DNA of 64,000 nt from Mycobacterium dioxanotrophicus. Lineage in GTDB: Bacteria > Actinomycetota > Actinomycetes > Mycobacteriales > Mycobacteriaceae. The stretch's first letter is position 1. The number at the start of each line of letters is the position of its first letter. Shown here in pieces: positions 37,034 through 48,173 of the stretch. The translations under genes and the position numbers were made by a program. The notes under the pieces were generated by a model. It did no database searches. It was not told the DNA's origin and saw nothing but the letters and a program-made list of their open reading frames with translations. The stretch is taken from the NCBI RefSeq assembly GCF_002157835.1, contig NZ_CP020809.1, positions 2,418,001-2,482,000 on the forward strand, in the 5' to 3' direction.

Positions 37034-37896
37034 GCCACGACGCCGGTCAGGTACGCGACGCTGCTGTGCACATCGCGAACCGGTCCCTCATCGGTCGGAT
37101 CGCTGTCGAGGATGGTGTCCTGCTCCAGCACGAACCAGCCGTCGAAACCGTTGTTCCGCAGTACCGAAACGATGCCGGCGATGTCTACGTCGCCCGTTCC
37201 GAGCGGCGTGTACATGCCCGCCCGCACAGCGTCGGTGTAGGTGAGCTCGCCCGATCGCACGCGGGCAGCCAGTGCGGCGTCGACGTCCTTGAGGTGCGTG
37301 TGCTTGATGCGGTGCGGCACGGCCTTCGCCAACTCGAGCGGGTCGGTCCCGCCGATCAGCAGATGGCCGGTGTCCAGACACAAGGGGATGGCCGAGCCGG
37401 CGAGCACGCGATCGACGTCATCGCGGGTCTCCACCATGGTGCCGACATGCGGGTGCAGCACCGCGAGCAGGCCGGCCGCGGCGGCCTGGTCCGCGAGCCG
37501 GTCCAGATTCTCGAGCAAGGTGGCCCACCCCGCCTCGTCGAGGACGGGCCGTGAGTCATACCCGTCGGCTCCGGTGGCGGCGGCCAGCACCACCACGCCC
37601 GCACCCGCAGCACGCAATGCGGCCAACGGCCCGGTCAGGTCATCGGCCGGGTTGTGACGCGCGTCGTGCAGCACCACGGGAACGAACCCACCGACACACG
37701 AAAGCCCCTGTGCGGCAAGGACGGCGGTCAGCTCGGCTGGATCGGTGGGCAGAAATCCGTCCGGCCCCAGCTCGGTTGCGCTGAGCCCGGCGCCGCGCAT
37801 CTCGGCCAGCACCCGGTCGCGGTGCAGCTGATAACCCCAGCCGGGCACCTCGCAGACGCCCCAGGAGATGGGCGCCCCGGCGATTTTGATGGTCAT
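37030..37896 (-). CDS. IolE-like sugar/inosose TIM-barrel enzyme
   Basis: 288 residues, xylose-isomerase-like fold. The N-terminus IAGAPISWGVCEVPGWGYQL is the pattern of inosose dehydratases and related proteins. Metal-site regions are AVLHPHVGTMVETRDD, CLDTGHLLIGGTD, IKHTHLKDVD and GWFVLEQDTILDSD. It is a second IolE-type protein beside the one at 19266, suggesting an inosose isomer or related keto-sugar as substrate. Overlaps both neighbours by 4 bp in a compact operon. Confidence 0.8.
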   Translation of the reverse strand: MTIKIAGAPISWGVCEVPGWGYQLHRDRVLAEMRGAGLSATELGPDGFLPTDPAELTAVLAAQGLSCVGGFVPVVLHDARHNPADDLTGPLAALRAAGAGVVVLAAATGADGYDSRPVLDEAGWATLLENLDRLADQAAAAGLLAVLHPHVGTMVETRDDVDRVLAGSAIPLCLDTGHLLIGGTDPLELAKAVPHRIKHTHLKDVDAALAARVRSGELTYTDAVRAGMYTPLGTGDVDIAGIVSVLRNNGFDGWFVLEQDTILDSDPTDEGPVRDVHSSVAYLTGVVA

Positions 37897-38900
37897 GCGT
37901 TCCGAACCTCCTCGATGCGCACCGGCGTCCCTCGTCGCAGCGACTCGGTGGCCGCCTCGGCGAGCCAGGCGACCTCGACGGCGTCGGCCACGGTGGCCCC
38001 GGGAATCGCCTCGCCTTTGACCACCGAGACGAACCCGGCCAGCTCGGCGCGGAACGCGTCGGTGAAGCGGTCCATGAAGAAATGATGGTAGGGCCCGGTC
38101 GGAAAGTCGTTGTGGGGATCGGTGTTCCGCATCGGCACCCCCTGGTCCCAGCCGGCCACGACGGTGTCGTGGAAGCCGTGCACCTCCAGCCGGCAGTCGT
38201 AGCCACGCGCGTTGTAGCGCGCCGCAGAGACGATGCCCATGGCGCCGCCGTCGAACTTCACCACCACCGCGGCGGTGTCGACGTCGCCGTACTGGGCGAA
38301 CCGCGGGTCGCCCTGATTGGTTCCGGTGGCGTACACCTCCACCGCGTTCTGCCCCGTGATCCAGCGCAGTACGTCGAAATCATGGACGGCGCAATCGCGG
38401 AAGATGCCACCCGATCCGGCGATGTATTCCATCGGCGGCGGAGAAGGATCCATCGTGGTGCTGCGCACGGTGTGCAGGGGGCCCAGCGCACCGGAATCCA
38501 CCGCTTGTTTGGCAGCGGCGAATGCGACGTCGAACCGCCGCTGGTAACCGACCTGGACCGGCACCCCGGCCTTGGCGATCACGGTGGCCACATGCGCGCT
38601 CTCGGCGGCCGTTGCGGCGATGGGCTTTTCGCAGAAGGTCGGCAGGCCCCGGTGCACGGCCGCCAGGGTGAGCTCGGCGTGCGCCGGTGTCGCGGCGGCG
38701 ACGACGACGCCGTCGACACCCGAGTCGAGCAGATCTTCGACTGAATCTGCAGGCGTGGCACCGTGTTTGGCGGCAACGGCAGCCACCACATCGGGCCGTT
38801 CGTCGGCAACGACCAGCCGGTCGATGCCGTCCAGGCCCGACAGCGTGTCGACGTGGAAGGCGCCGATGCGGCCCAATCCGATCACGCCGAGTGTGGTCAT
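37893..38900 (-). CDS. Gfo/Idh/MocA oxidoreductase, inositol-dehydrogenase-like
   Basis: 335 residues. Rossmann motif GVIGLGRIGAFHVDTLSG, family motif FCEKPIAAT near residue 96, QVGYQRRFDVAFAAA, and FRDCAVHDFDVLRWITGQ with the catalytic-site Asp and His spacing of myo-inositol dehydrogenases. Overlaps the PhyH gene and the IolE-like gene by ATGA on either side. Likely oxidises a hydroxyl of the same cyclitol or sugar on which the PhyH enzyme acts. Confidence 0.82.
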   Translation of the reverse strand: MTTLGVIGLGRIGAFHVDTLSGLDGIDRLVVADERPDVVAAVAAKHGATPADSVEDLLDSGVDGVVVAAATPAHAELTLAAVHRGLPTFCEKPIAATAAESAHVATVIAKAGVPVQVGYQRRFDVAFAAAKQAVDSGALGPLHTVRSTTMDPSPPPMEYIAGSGGIFRDCAVHDFDVLRWITGQNAVEVYATGTNQGDPRFAQYGDVDTAAVVVKFDGGAMGIVSAARYNARGYDCRLEVHGFHDTVVAGWDQGVPMRNTDPHNDFPTGPYHHFFMDRFTDAFRAELAGFVSVVKGEAIPGATVADAVEVAWLAEAATESLRRGTPVRIEEVRNA

Positions 38901-40054
38901 GGGGTTCTCCGTTCGTTCTGTGCGGCGAGGATGGTGTCGAGTTCATGCACGTCGAGGTCGTCGGCCAGCGCGGCCAGCACGGTGTCGACCTGGCTGGGTG
39001 GGGCCAGACTGCCGATGGGTTGGTCGTGGTCGAGATTGGTGGGGAAGGCGTAGCCCTCGGCCGTGGCGTTGACGACGTTGGCCAGCTCATGTTCGGAGCG
39101 GCCGGACTTCTTCATCGCCAGCAGCGCCGGGTACACCGCGTGGACCATGGCGGTGCGGTCCAGCGATTCCATCGCCCGGCCGAACGGGGAGGAGATCTGC
39201 AGCAGGTTGGCCATCCGCCGGATGTCAGTCGAGGTGTTGGCGCCGGCCCCGTGATAGAGCGCGGGGTTGAAGAACACCGCGTCGCCCTTGGCCAAGGGGA
39301 TCTGCACCTGGTGGGCGGCGAAGAACTCGATGAACTCGGGCCGGTAGAACGCGATGTAGCCGGCCTCGAAGCGCTGCGAATACGGCAGCAGCATGGTGGG
39401 GCCGCTCGCCAGTGGCATGTCGCAGTGAGCCACTGCGCCCTGCAGGGTCAGCGCGGGCGAAAGCCGGTGCAGGTGGGCCGGATAGCCGGCCAGCTGGTCG
39501 GGGCTGACGAACCCCAAATGGTAGTCGCGATGCGGAACCTGAGCTGCGCCACCGGGATTGACGACGTTGACCTGGGAGGTCACCTGGTAGCGGGGGCCCA
39601 GCCAGGCCTGTGACACCAATGCCAGCGTGTCGTTGGCGTAGTACTCGGCGAACACCGCGGGGGAGTGCAGGGCCAGTTTCTGCGCCGCGTTCCAGATGCG
39701 GTCGTTGGCGCCGGCCTTGCCGAAATGGTCGCCCGCCGCAGCGCCCTCGGCGTGCTGGGCGGCGATCAACTCGGTGAAGGCAGCGCTGGCGGCGTCGATC
39801 ACCGAGTGGTCGAACGCGTCGGTGAACACCACCACACCGGGACCGTCGGTCAGGGCTTCGATCAGCTCGGACTGCAGGGTTCTGCGGTCGGCAGCCGCAG
39901 ATGCCGCGTATACCGGCACATTGGCCCGGATGTCCACGGCATGCGGGTAATCGCCCGCGTCGGTCTGGCGGGACACCTGATCGCGGAAATCGTCGAGCGA
40001 ACAGTCGGATTCGGTGATCCAGGAGCGGTGGGGGGTGGTCAGTCGAGCGGCCAT
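38897..40054 (-). CDS. Phytanoyl-CoA dioxygenase (PhyH) family oxygenase
   Basis: 385 residues, 2-oxoglutarate/Fe(II)-type fold. Iron ligands are probably the His and Asp of VPHRDYHLGF and the distal His of ALYHGAGANTSTDIRRM. GPGVVVFTDAF near the N-terminus is a typical PhyH opening. The ATG at 40054 (MAARLTTPHRS) is preferred; an in-frame start at 40096 would extend 14 residues into the divergent promoter. First gene of a four-gene operon of sugar-type enzymes, so the substrate is probably a sugar or cyclitol derivative rather than a lipid. Confidence 0.8.
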   Translation of the reverse strand: MAARLTTPHRSWITESDCSLDDFRDQVSRQTDAGDYPHAVDIRANVPVYAASAAADRRTLQSELIEALTDGPGVVVFTDAFDHSVIDAASAAFTELIAAQHAEGAAAGDHFGKAGANDRIWNAAQKLALHSPAVFAEYYANDTLALVSQAWLGPRYQVTSQVNVVNPGGAAQVPHRDYHLGFVSPDQLAGYPAHLHRLSPALTLQGAVAHCDMPLASGPTMLLPYSQRFEAGYIAFYRPEFIEFFAAHQVQIPLAKGDAVFFNPALYHGAGANTSTDIRRMANLLQISSPFGRAMESLDRTAMVHAVYPALLAMKKSGRSEHELANVVNATAEGYAFPTNLDHDQPIGSLAPPSQVDTVLAALADDLDVHELDTILAAQNERRTP

Positions 40055-40126
40055 GACCAACAGTCTTGCGGTGTTCTGTGACACAATCAACGGCAAAAAG
40101 CCATCAAAAAACCATCACCCTTTCCG

Positions 40127-40185
40127 GCGAGCAGACACTGCGGTACGCGAACGGCGGCGTGTCGCGTACCGCAATGTCTGCTCGC
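40127..40185. repeat. 59-bp palindromic repeat, family 1 copy B
   Basis: Begins GCGAGCAG and ends CTGCTCGC; the inner stem pairs GCGGTACGCGA (40140-40150) with TCGCGTACCGC (40162-40172) around the tip. It has the same length and the same tip offset as the copy at 9633, but the inner stem sequence is different while still self-complementary. Here it sits in a divergent promoter region (PhyH operon / LacI gene), not at gene ends. Confidence 0.8.
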
Positions 40186-40210
40186 GGGGGAACTGAAGCG
40201 AGGCACGCAC

Positions 40211-41212
40211 ATGGCCCACCGGTACAAGGTTCGCGAGATCGCCCAGCAGTGCGGGCTGAGCGAGGCCACCGTCGACCGCGTCCTCAACGACCGCCCCGGC
40301 GTGCGGGAGAACACCCGCGCCGAGGTGCAGCAGGCGATCGCCGATCTGGACAAGCAGCGGGCTCAGCTGCGGCTCAACGGACGACGTTTCCTGATCGACG
40401 TGATCATGCATACGCCGCAACGGTTTTCCGACGCCTTCCGGTCGGCGGTCGAGGCCGAGCTACCTGCCTTCGCCCCGGCGCTGGTGCGGGCGCGGTTCCA
40501 CCTGTGGGAAGCGGGGACGACCGCGCAGATGGTCGATGAGTTGACGCGCATCCGCGGCACCCATGGGGTCATCCTCAAGGCGCAGGACGAACCCGACGTG
40601 GCCGAGGCGATCGATCGGCTCGTCTCCTCCGGCGTACCGGTGGTCACCTACGCCACTGACGTGCCGACGAGCATGCGGTGCGGTTACGTCGGGATCGACA
40701 ACCACGGCGCCGGGCTCACCGCGGCCTACCTGGTCGATCAGTGGCTCGGCGCCACCGCCTCGGACGTACTGATCACCGTGAGCCGCACGGTTTTCCGCGG
40801 GGAGGGCGAGCGGGAGATGGGCTTCAGGTCCGGGTTGCGGCCGTCGGGTCGGGCCGTCGTCGAGGTCACCGACAGTGACGGTATCGACGCGACGACCGAA
40901 CGCCTGGTGTTCGACGCCCTGCGGCGTCACCCGTCGGTACGTGCGGTGTACTCGCCCGGTGGCGGCAACACCGCGACTCTGGCGGCGTTCGACCGGCTGG
41001 GCCGGGACTGCAGCGTCTTCATCGCCCACGACCTCGACGCCGACAACCGGCGTCTGCTGCGCGACGGCAGGATCTCGGCGGTGCTGCACAACGACCTGCG
41101 TGCCGATGCCCGTACGGCGGTGCGGCTGATCCTGCAGCACAACGGCGCCCTGCCGGCCGAGCCCGCCAAGCCGACACCGATCCAGATCGTCACGCCGTAC
41201 AACCTGCCGTGA
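40211..41212 (+). CDS. LacI-family transcriptional regulator
   Basis: 333 residues. Helix-turn-helix KVREIAQQCGLSEATVDRVL followed by the hinge region; effector domain from about residue 60 with VILKAQDEPDVAEAIDRLV and VGIDNHGAGLTAAYLVDQWL. The effector domain resembles the D-allose/ribose-binding type. It is divergent from the PhyH operon and reads toward the PfkB gene 100 bp downstream; control of one or both is likely. The ATG follows GAAGCGAGG. Confidence 0.85.
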   Translation: MAHRYKVREIAQQCGLSEATVDRVLNDRPGVRENTRAEVQQAIADLDKQRAQLRLNGRRFLIDVIMHTPQRFSDAFRSAVEAELPAFAPALVRARFHLWEAGTTAQMVDELTRIRGTHGVILKAQDEPDVAEAIDRLVSSGVPVVTYATDVPTSMRCGYVGIDNHGAGLTAAYLVDQWLGATASDVLITVSRTVFRGEGEREMGFRSGLRPSGRAVVEVTDSDGIDATTERLVFDALRRHPSVRAVYSPGGGNTATLAAFDRLGRDCSVFIAHDLDADNRRLLRDGRISAVLHNDLRADARTAVRLILQHNGALPAEPAKPTPIQIVTPYNLP

Positions 41213-41312
41213 TCATCAATTGTTCAGCTCACAGTCCATCCCGCTACCATTTCGGCCCACGGCCACGCGCGTGCGCCCAGACCACATAGACCAGCCGGGG
41301 GAGATTCGTTCG

Positions 41313-42155
41313 ATGTCGAAACAGCTCGTCCCGGGCGTGACCGTGCTGGGTAATCTGGCGATCGACGTCATCGACGGTGCGCCGCCCAGTCCGGGCGGTT
41401 GTGCGTCGTTCGCCGGGGTGGCGCTGGAGTCGGCGGCCGGGATGCGGCACATCGTGGCGATGGGTGCCGAGGCTGACCATGAGCTGTTCGACGGCGTCCT
41501 GGACCGCTTCGGGTCGATGGTGCGGTTCCTGCCCGCGGACCGTACGAGCGGCTTCCGCCTCGATTACGACGACACCGATCACCGGCACATGTCGGTCGAT
41601 GCACTCGGCCCCGTGTGGACCCCGGCCGACATCGACGCCGACGACCCGCAGACCACCTGGATCCACCTGGCCCCGCTGCTGCGCACCGATTTCCCCGCGG
41701 AGACGCTCGCGCATCTGGCTGCCCGCGGGCACCGCATCGCCTACGACGGCCAGGGGCTGGTTCGTGCCGACCGGCTGGGCCCGCTGGTGCAGGACCGGGA
41801 CTTCTCGCCGGATCTGCTGCGTCATCTCGATGTGCTCAAACTGGCCGAGGACGAGGCGGTGATCGTCGCGGACGGCCCGTTCGACGCCGCGGTCGCCGAG
41901 CGGCTCGGTGTGCCGGAGATCGTGGTCACCTACGGCTCCGAGGGCTGTGACATCTATACCGACGGCACGGTGGTCCGCGTGCCCGCGGCCTGGCGGGTGA
42001 TGGGTGTGCAGACCACCGGCGCCGGCGACATGTTCACCGCGTGTTACGTCGCCAACCGGGCTGCGGGGGCGGGCCCGTGCCGCGCCGCCGAACTGGCCAG
42101 TGAGCTCGTGGCCCGCGAGCTCGACAAACGTGTCCAGGTGGTACCCGAACTGTAG
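41313..42155 (+). CDS. PfkB-family carbohydrate kinase
   Basis: 280 residues, shorter than ribokinase (about 310). The C-terminal PfkB signature is VQTTGAGDMFTACYVANRA with the catalytic Asp, and the substrate side begins VTVLGNLAIDVIDGAPPSPGG. Upstream in-frame codons to 41220 are not used since GGGGGAG precedes the ATG at 41313. It likely phosphorylates the product of the neighbouring catabolic genes; specificity cannot be read from sequence. Confidence 0.8.
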   Translation: MSKQLVPGVTVLGNLAIDVIDGAPPSPGGCASFAGVALESAAGMRHIVAMGAEADHELFDGVLDRFGSMVRFLPADRTSGFRLDYDDTDHRHMSVDALGPVWTPADIDADDPQTTWIHLAPLLRTDFPAETLAHLAARGHRIAYDGQGLVRADRLGPLVQDRDFSPDLLRHLDVLKLAEDEAVIVADGPFDAAVAERLGVPEIVVTYGSEGCDIYTDGTVVRVPAAWRVMGVQTTGAGDMFTACYVANRAAGAGPCRAAELASELVARELDKRVQVVPEL

Positions 42156-42476
42156 GTATGACGCGCTGGCCAAGTGCTAGCCCACAGCTACTCATCGGTA
42201 GCTTTTCCTTAGAGAATGACATTCTCCTGAACGTGACGAATACCACAATCGTGTCTCACTTCAGCGAGCTTCACGTCACTGAACAGCACCTTCGGTCAGT
42301 GATCGCCCGCGTGTCGGGCTACGCCGTGGTAAAGGCCAACCTAAGAGCAGTGCAATAATCGGTACTGCGAGTGACATCAAAATTTTGGTGCACGCCGAAC
42401 CGACGGCGCGCCACTGGGAACAGCGCCGTTAGAGCTAACTGAGCGAGGCGGCCGAACAGCGTGAAAGGCGGGAGCC
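42156..42476. promoter_or_regulatory. korAB upstream region
   Basis: 320 bases with no convincing gene. It contains the perfect inverted repeat GAGAATGACATTCTC at 42212-42226 (7-bp arms, single central base), a plausible dimeric-repressor site, and less GC-rich stretches around 42230-42380 that should carry the kor promoter. Confidence 0.5.
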
Positions 42477-44411
42477 GTGGGTGACAACGGCAACGGCAAC
42501 GGAGCCGCGCCGAGGCAGAAGCTGGAGAAGGTCGTCATCCGGTTTGCCGGAGACTCCGGCGACGGTATGCAGCTGACCGGTGACCGCTTCACCTCGGAGG
42601 CGGCGCTCTTCGGCAACGACCTTGCCACGCAACCGAATTACCCCGCCGAGATCCGCGCGCCACAGGGCACGCTGCCCGGTGTGTCGTCGTTCCAGATCCA
42701 GATCGCCGACTACGACATCCTCACCGCAGGCGACCGCCCCGACGTGCTGGTCGCGATGAACCCCGCCGCCCTCAAGGCCAATGTCTCCGACCTGCCGCGC
42801 GGCGGGCTGATCATCGCCAACTCCGATGAGTTCACCAAGCGCAACCTGGCCAAGGTCGGCTACGACAGCAACCCGCTGGAGTCCGACGAGCTGTCCGACT
42901 ACGTCGTGCAGTCGGTCGCGATGACCACGCTGACGCTGGGAGCGGTCGAGGCCATCGGCGCCACCAAGAAGGACGGTCAGCGCGCCAAGAACATGTTCGC
43001 GCTCGGGCTGCTGTCGTGGATGTACGGCCGCGAGCTGGAGCACAGCGAGACCTTCATCCGGGAGAAGTTCTCCCGCAAGCCCGAGATCGCCGAGGCCAAC
43101 GTGCTGGCGCTGAAGGCGGGCTGGAACTACGGCGAGACCACCGAGGCCTTCGCCACCACCTACGAGGTGTCCCCGGCCAAGCTCGACTCCGGCGAATACC
43201 GGCAGATCTCGGGCAACACCGCGCTCGCCTACGGCATCGTCACCGCGGGCCAGCTCGCCGGTATCCAGGTGGTGCTGGGCACCTACCCGATCACCCCGGC
43301 CTCGGACATCCTGCATGAGCTGTCCAAGCACAAGAACTTCAACATCCTCACCTTCCAGGCCGAAGACGAGATCGCGGGCATCGGCGCCGCCATCGGCGCC
43401 TCCTACGGCGGTGCGCTCGGCGTCACCAGCACCTCGGGCCCGGGCATCTCGCTGAAGTCCGAGGCCATCGGCCTCGCGGTGATGACCGAGCTGCCGCTGC
43501 TCATCATCGACGTGCAGCGCGGTGGCCCCTCCACGGGCCTGCCCACCAAGACCGAGCAGGCCGACCTGCTGCAGGCGATGTTCGGCCGCAACGGTGAGTC
43601 GCCGGTCGCGGTGCTCGCACCCCGGTCGCCGTCGGACTGCTTCGACCTCGCGGTCGAGGCCGCGCGCATCGCCGTGCACTACCACACCCCGGTGATCGTC
43701 CTGTCCGACGGTGCGGTCGCCAACGGTTCGGAACCGTGGCGCATCCCCGACGTGACCACCTACCCGCCGATCGAGCACACCTTCGCCAAGGAGGGTGAGC
43801 CGTTCCAGCCGTACGCCCGTGACCCGGAAACCCTGGCGCGGCAGTTCGCCGTCCCGGGCACTCCCGGTCTTGAGCACCGCATCGGCGGGCTCGAGGCGGC
43901 CAATGGTTCGGGCAACATCTCCTACGAACCGAAGAACCACGACCTGATGGTTCGGCTGCGCGAGGAGAAGGTCGCCGGTATCGCGGTGCCCGATCTCGAG
44001 GTCGACGATCCGAGCGGCGACGCCGAATTGCTGATGCTGGGTTGGGGGAGCAGCTACGGGCCGATCGGTGAGGCCTGCCGGCGTGCCCGGCGCAAGGGCA
44101 TCAAGGTCGCCCAGGCGCATCTGCGTTACCTCAACCCGTTCCCGGCCAACCTCGGCGAGGTGCTCAAGCGCTACCCCAAGGTCGTCGTGCCGGAGATGAA
44201 CCTGGGCCAGCTTGCCCTGCTGCTGCGCGGCAAGTACCTGGTCGACGTCCAGTCGGTGACGAAGGTCGAGGGGATGGCCTTCCTGGCGGACGAGGTCGAG
44301 GGCATCATCGATGCCGCGCTGGACGGCACATTGGGTGAAAAGGAAAGTGACAAGGCCAAGTTCGCGCGGTTGGCGGCGGCCACTGTCGAGTCTGTGGGAG
44401 CGAACGCATGA
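42477..44411 (+). CDS. korA: 2-oxoglutarate:ferredoxin oxidoreductase, alpha subunit (gamma domain fused)
   Basis: Alpha subunit of the CoA-dependent, ferredoxin-linked 2-oxoglutarate decarboxylating enzyme, 644 residues. The N-terminal 190 residues form the gamma domain (VVIRFAGDSGDGMQLTGDRF); the alpha pyrimidine-type domain follows (GTYPITPASDILHELSKH, EDEIAGIGAAIGASYGGALG, STSGPGISLKSEAIG), then the C-terminal transketolase-like domain. The GTG start at 42477 follows GGCGGGAG. In mycobacteria KorAB allows growth without the oxygen-tolerant 2-oxoglutarate dehydrogenase and couples the TCA cycle to ferredoxin. ATGA overlap to korB. Confidence 0.95.
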   Translation: MGDNGNGNGAAPRQKLEKVVIRFAGDSGDGMQLTGDRFTSEAALFGNDLATQPNYPAEIRAPQGTLPGVSSFQIQIADYDILTAGDRPDVLVAMNPAALKANVSDLPRGGLIIANSDEFTKRNLAKVGYDSNPLESDELSDYVVQSVAMTTLTLGAVEAIGATKKDGQRAKNMFALGLLSWMYGRELEHSETFIREKFSRKPEIAEANVLALKAGWNYGETTEAFATTYEVSPAKLDSGEYRQISGNTALAYGIVTAGQLAGIQVVLGTYPITPASDILHELSKHKNFNILTFQAEDEIAGIGAAIGASYGGALGVTSTSGPGISLKSEAIGLAVMTELPLLIIDVQRGGPSTGLPTKTEQADLLQAMFGRNGESPVAVLAPRSPSDCFDLAVEAARIAVHYHTPVIVLSDGAVANGSEPWRIPDVTTYPPIEHTFAKEGEPFQPYARDPETLARQFAVPGTPGLEHRIGGLEAANGSGNISYEPKNHDLMVRLREEKVAGIAVPDLEVDDPSGDAELLMLGWGSSYGPIGEACRRARRKGIKVAQAHLRYLNPFPANLGEVLKRYPKVVVPEMNLGQLALLLRGKYLVDVQSVTKVEGMAFLADEVEGIIDAALDGTLGEKESDKAKFARLAAATVESVGANA

Positions 44412-45487
44412 CTGACCTGGTAGGTGCGGACCTGGGACTGACGGCCGGTCTGACGAAGACCGCCCTGGTGCCCACGACGGACACGCCGCAGAAGGGCAAG
44501 GACTTCACCAGTGACCAGGAGGTCCGCTGGTGCCCCGGATGCGGTGACTATGTCATCCTCAACACCATCCGCAACTTCCTGCCCGAGCTGGGGTTGCGCC
44601 GCGAGAACATCGCGTTCATCAGTGGCATCGGCTGCTCCAGTCGCTTCCCGTACTACCTGGAGACCTACGGTTTCCACTCGATCCATGGCCGTGCCCCGAC
44701 CATCGCGACCGGTCTGGCGCTGGCCCGGCCGGATCTGTCGGTGTGGGTGGTGACCGGTGACGGCGACGCGCTGTCGATCGGTGGCAACCACCTGATCCAT
44801 GCGCTGCGCCGCAACATGAATCTCACGATTCTGCTGTTCAACAACCGGATCTACGGTCTCACCAAGGGCCAGTACTCGCCGACGTCGGAGACCGGCAAGG
44901 TCACCAAGTCGACGCCGATGGGCTCGCTGGACTATCCGTTCAACCCGGTCTCGCTGGCGCTGGGTGCCGAGGCGACGTTCGTCGGCCGCGCGTTGGACTC
45001 CGACCGTAAGGGTCTGTCCGAGGTGCTGCGCGCCGCCGCCGCCCACCGCGGGGCGGCACTGGTCGAGATCATGCAGGACTGCCCGATCTTCAACGACGGT
45101 TCCTTCGACGCGCTGCGCAAAGAGGGCGCCGAGGACCGGCTGATCAACCTGCGCCACGGCGAGCCGATCACCTTCGGTGCCGACGGCGAGTACTGCGTGG
45201 TCCAGTCCGGCTACGGCCTCGAAGTGGCCAAGACCGCCGACGTGTCCGCCGAGCAGATCGTGGTGCACAACGCCCAGATCGAGGATCCGGCGTACGCGTT
45301 CGCGCTGTCGCGGCTGTCCGAGCAGAACCTCGAGCACATGGTGATGGGCATCTTCCGGCAGGTCGCCAAGCCGACCTACGACGACGCCGCCCGTGCGCAG
45401 ATCAGCTCGGCGCGCGAGGCCAAGCCTCACGACACGGCAGCCCTGCAGGCGCTGCTGCGCGGTAAAGATACTTGGACTGTCGACTGA
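44408..45487 (+). CDS. korB: 2-oxoglutarate:ferredoxin oxidoreductase, beta subunit
   Basis: Thiamine-diphosphate and iron-sulfur-binding catalytic subunit, 359 residues. Cluster-type cysteines are in RWCPGCGDYVIL; SGIGCSSRFPYYL and the TPP motif VVTGDGDALSIGGNHL followed by LLFNNRIYGLTKGQYSPT identify the beta subunit. It lacks a separate ferredoxin-type domain, as in other actinobacterial KorB. Translation is coupled to korA by a 4-bp overlap. Confidence 0.95.
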   Translation: MTDLVGADLGLTAGLTKTALVPTTDTPQKGKDFTSDQEVRWCPGCGDYVILNTIRNFLPELGLRRENIAFISGIGCSSRFPYYLETYGFHSIHGRAPTIATGLALARPDLSVWVVTGDGDALSIGGNHLIHALRRNMNLTILLFNNRIYGLTKGQYSPTSETGKVTKSTPMGSLDYPFNPVSLALGAEATFVGRALDSDRKGLSEVLRAAAAHRGAALVEIMQDCPIFNDGSFDALRKEGAEDRLINLRHGEPITFGADGEYCVVQSGYGLEVAKTADVSAEQIVVHNAQIEDPAYAFALSRLSEQNLEHMVMGIFRQVAKPTYDDAARAQISSAREAKPHDTAALQALLRGKDTWTVD

Positions 45488-45571
45488 TCTGGAGCGGGTT
45501 ACCCTTGTGCTCCTCGCGTCCGCGGACCTGCCTTCTGCTCCTCGCGTGCGCGGTGCGCTAACGTCACGGGC

Positions 45572-46141
45572 GTGACATCGCCTGTGCCGTTGGCTGCAGT
45601 GGTCCTTGCGGGTGGCGCCTCCCGCCGCATGGGCCGTGACAAGGCAACCCTGCCGTTCGAGGGTTCGACGCTGGTAGAGCGCGTGGTCGCCGCGGTCAGC
45701 GTTCGCTGTTCGCCGGTGTTCGTCATCGCCGCGCCCGGCCAGCCCCTTCCACGATTGTCGGCGCACGTGCTGCGCGACGAGATCCGCGGTGTGGGTCCGC
45801 TGGTCGCGACGGGCCGCGGGCTGCGGGCGGCCGCCGATGCCGGCCGGGACCTGGCCTTCGTCTGTGCGGTCGACATGCCGTACCTGTCTGCCGAGCTCAT
45901 CGACGAGTTGGTCGCCCCGGCTGTCCGGCTCCACGCTGACATCGTGTTGCCGTGGGACGGCCGCGATCACTACCTGGCCGGCATCTACCGCAGCACGCTC
46001 ACCGACCGCATCGCCGAGTTGGTGGCAGCCGGAGAGCGCAGCATGCGGGCACTGGCCGAATCCGTCGACACCCAACGCGTGGTGCTGGCCGCCGAACAGC
46101 CCGCGCTGACCAACGTGAACACCACCGCAGACTTGCCGTGA
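45572..46141 (+). CDS. mobA: Molybdenum cofactor guanylyltransferase
   Basis: Nucleotidyltransferase that attaches GMP to molybdopterin, 189 residues from a GTG start. N-terminal signature [20 protein letters not shown] with the loop for GTP binding; the metal-binding Asp is in [11 protein letters not shown]. Same position as Rv2453c, downstream of korAB. Links functionally with fdhD at 17.2 kb (molybdenum enzymes such as formate dehydrogenase). Confidence 0.92.
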   Translation: MTSPVPLAAVVLAGGASRRMGRDKATLPFEGSTLVERVVAAVSVRCSPVFVIAAPGQPLPRLSAHVLRDEIRGVGPLVATGRGLRAAADAGRDLAFVCAVDMPYLSAELIDELVAPAVRLHADIVLPWDGRDHYLAGIYRSTLTDRIAELVAAGERSMRALAESVDTQRVVLAAEQPALTNVNTTADLP

Positions 46142-48169
<2,028 letters not shown>

Positions 48170-48173
48170 GGCC

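Noticed and set aside
42158..42358. 66-residue plus-strand frame before korA
   Set aside because: No ribosome-binding site, contains the palindrome and promoter-like DNA, no family likeness.
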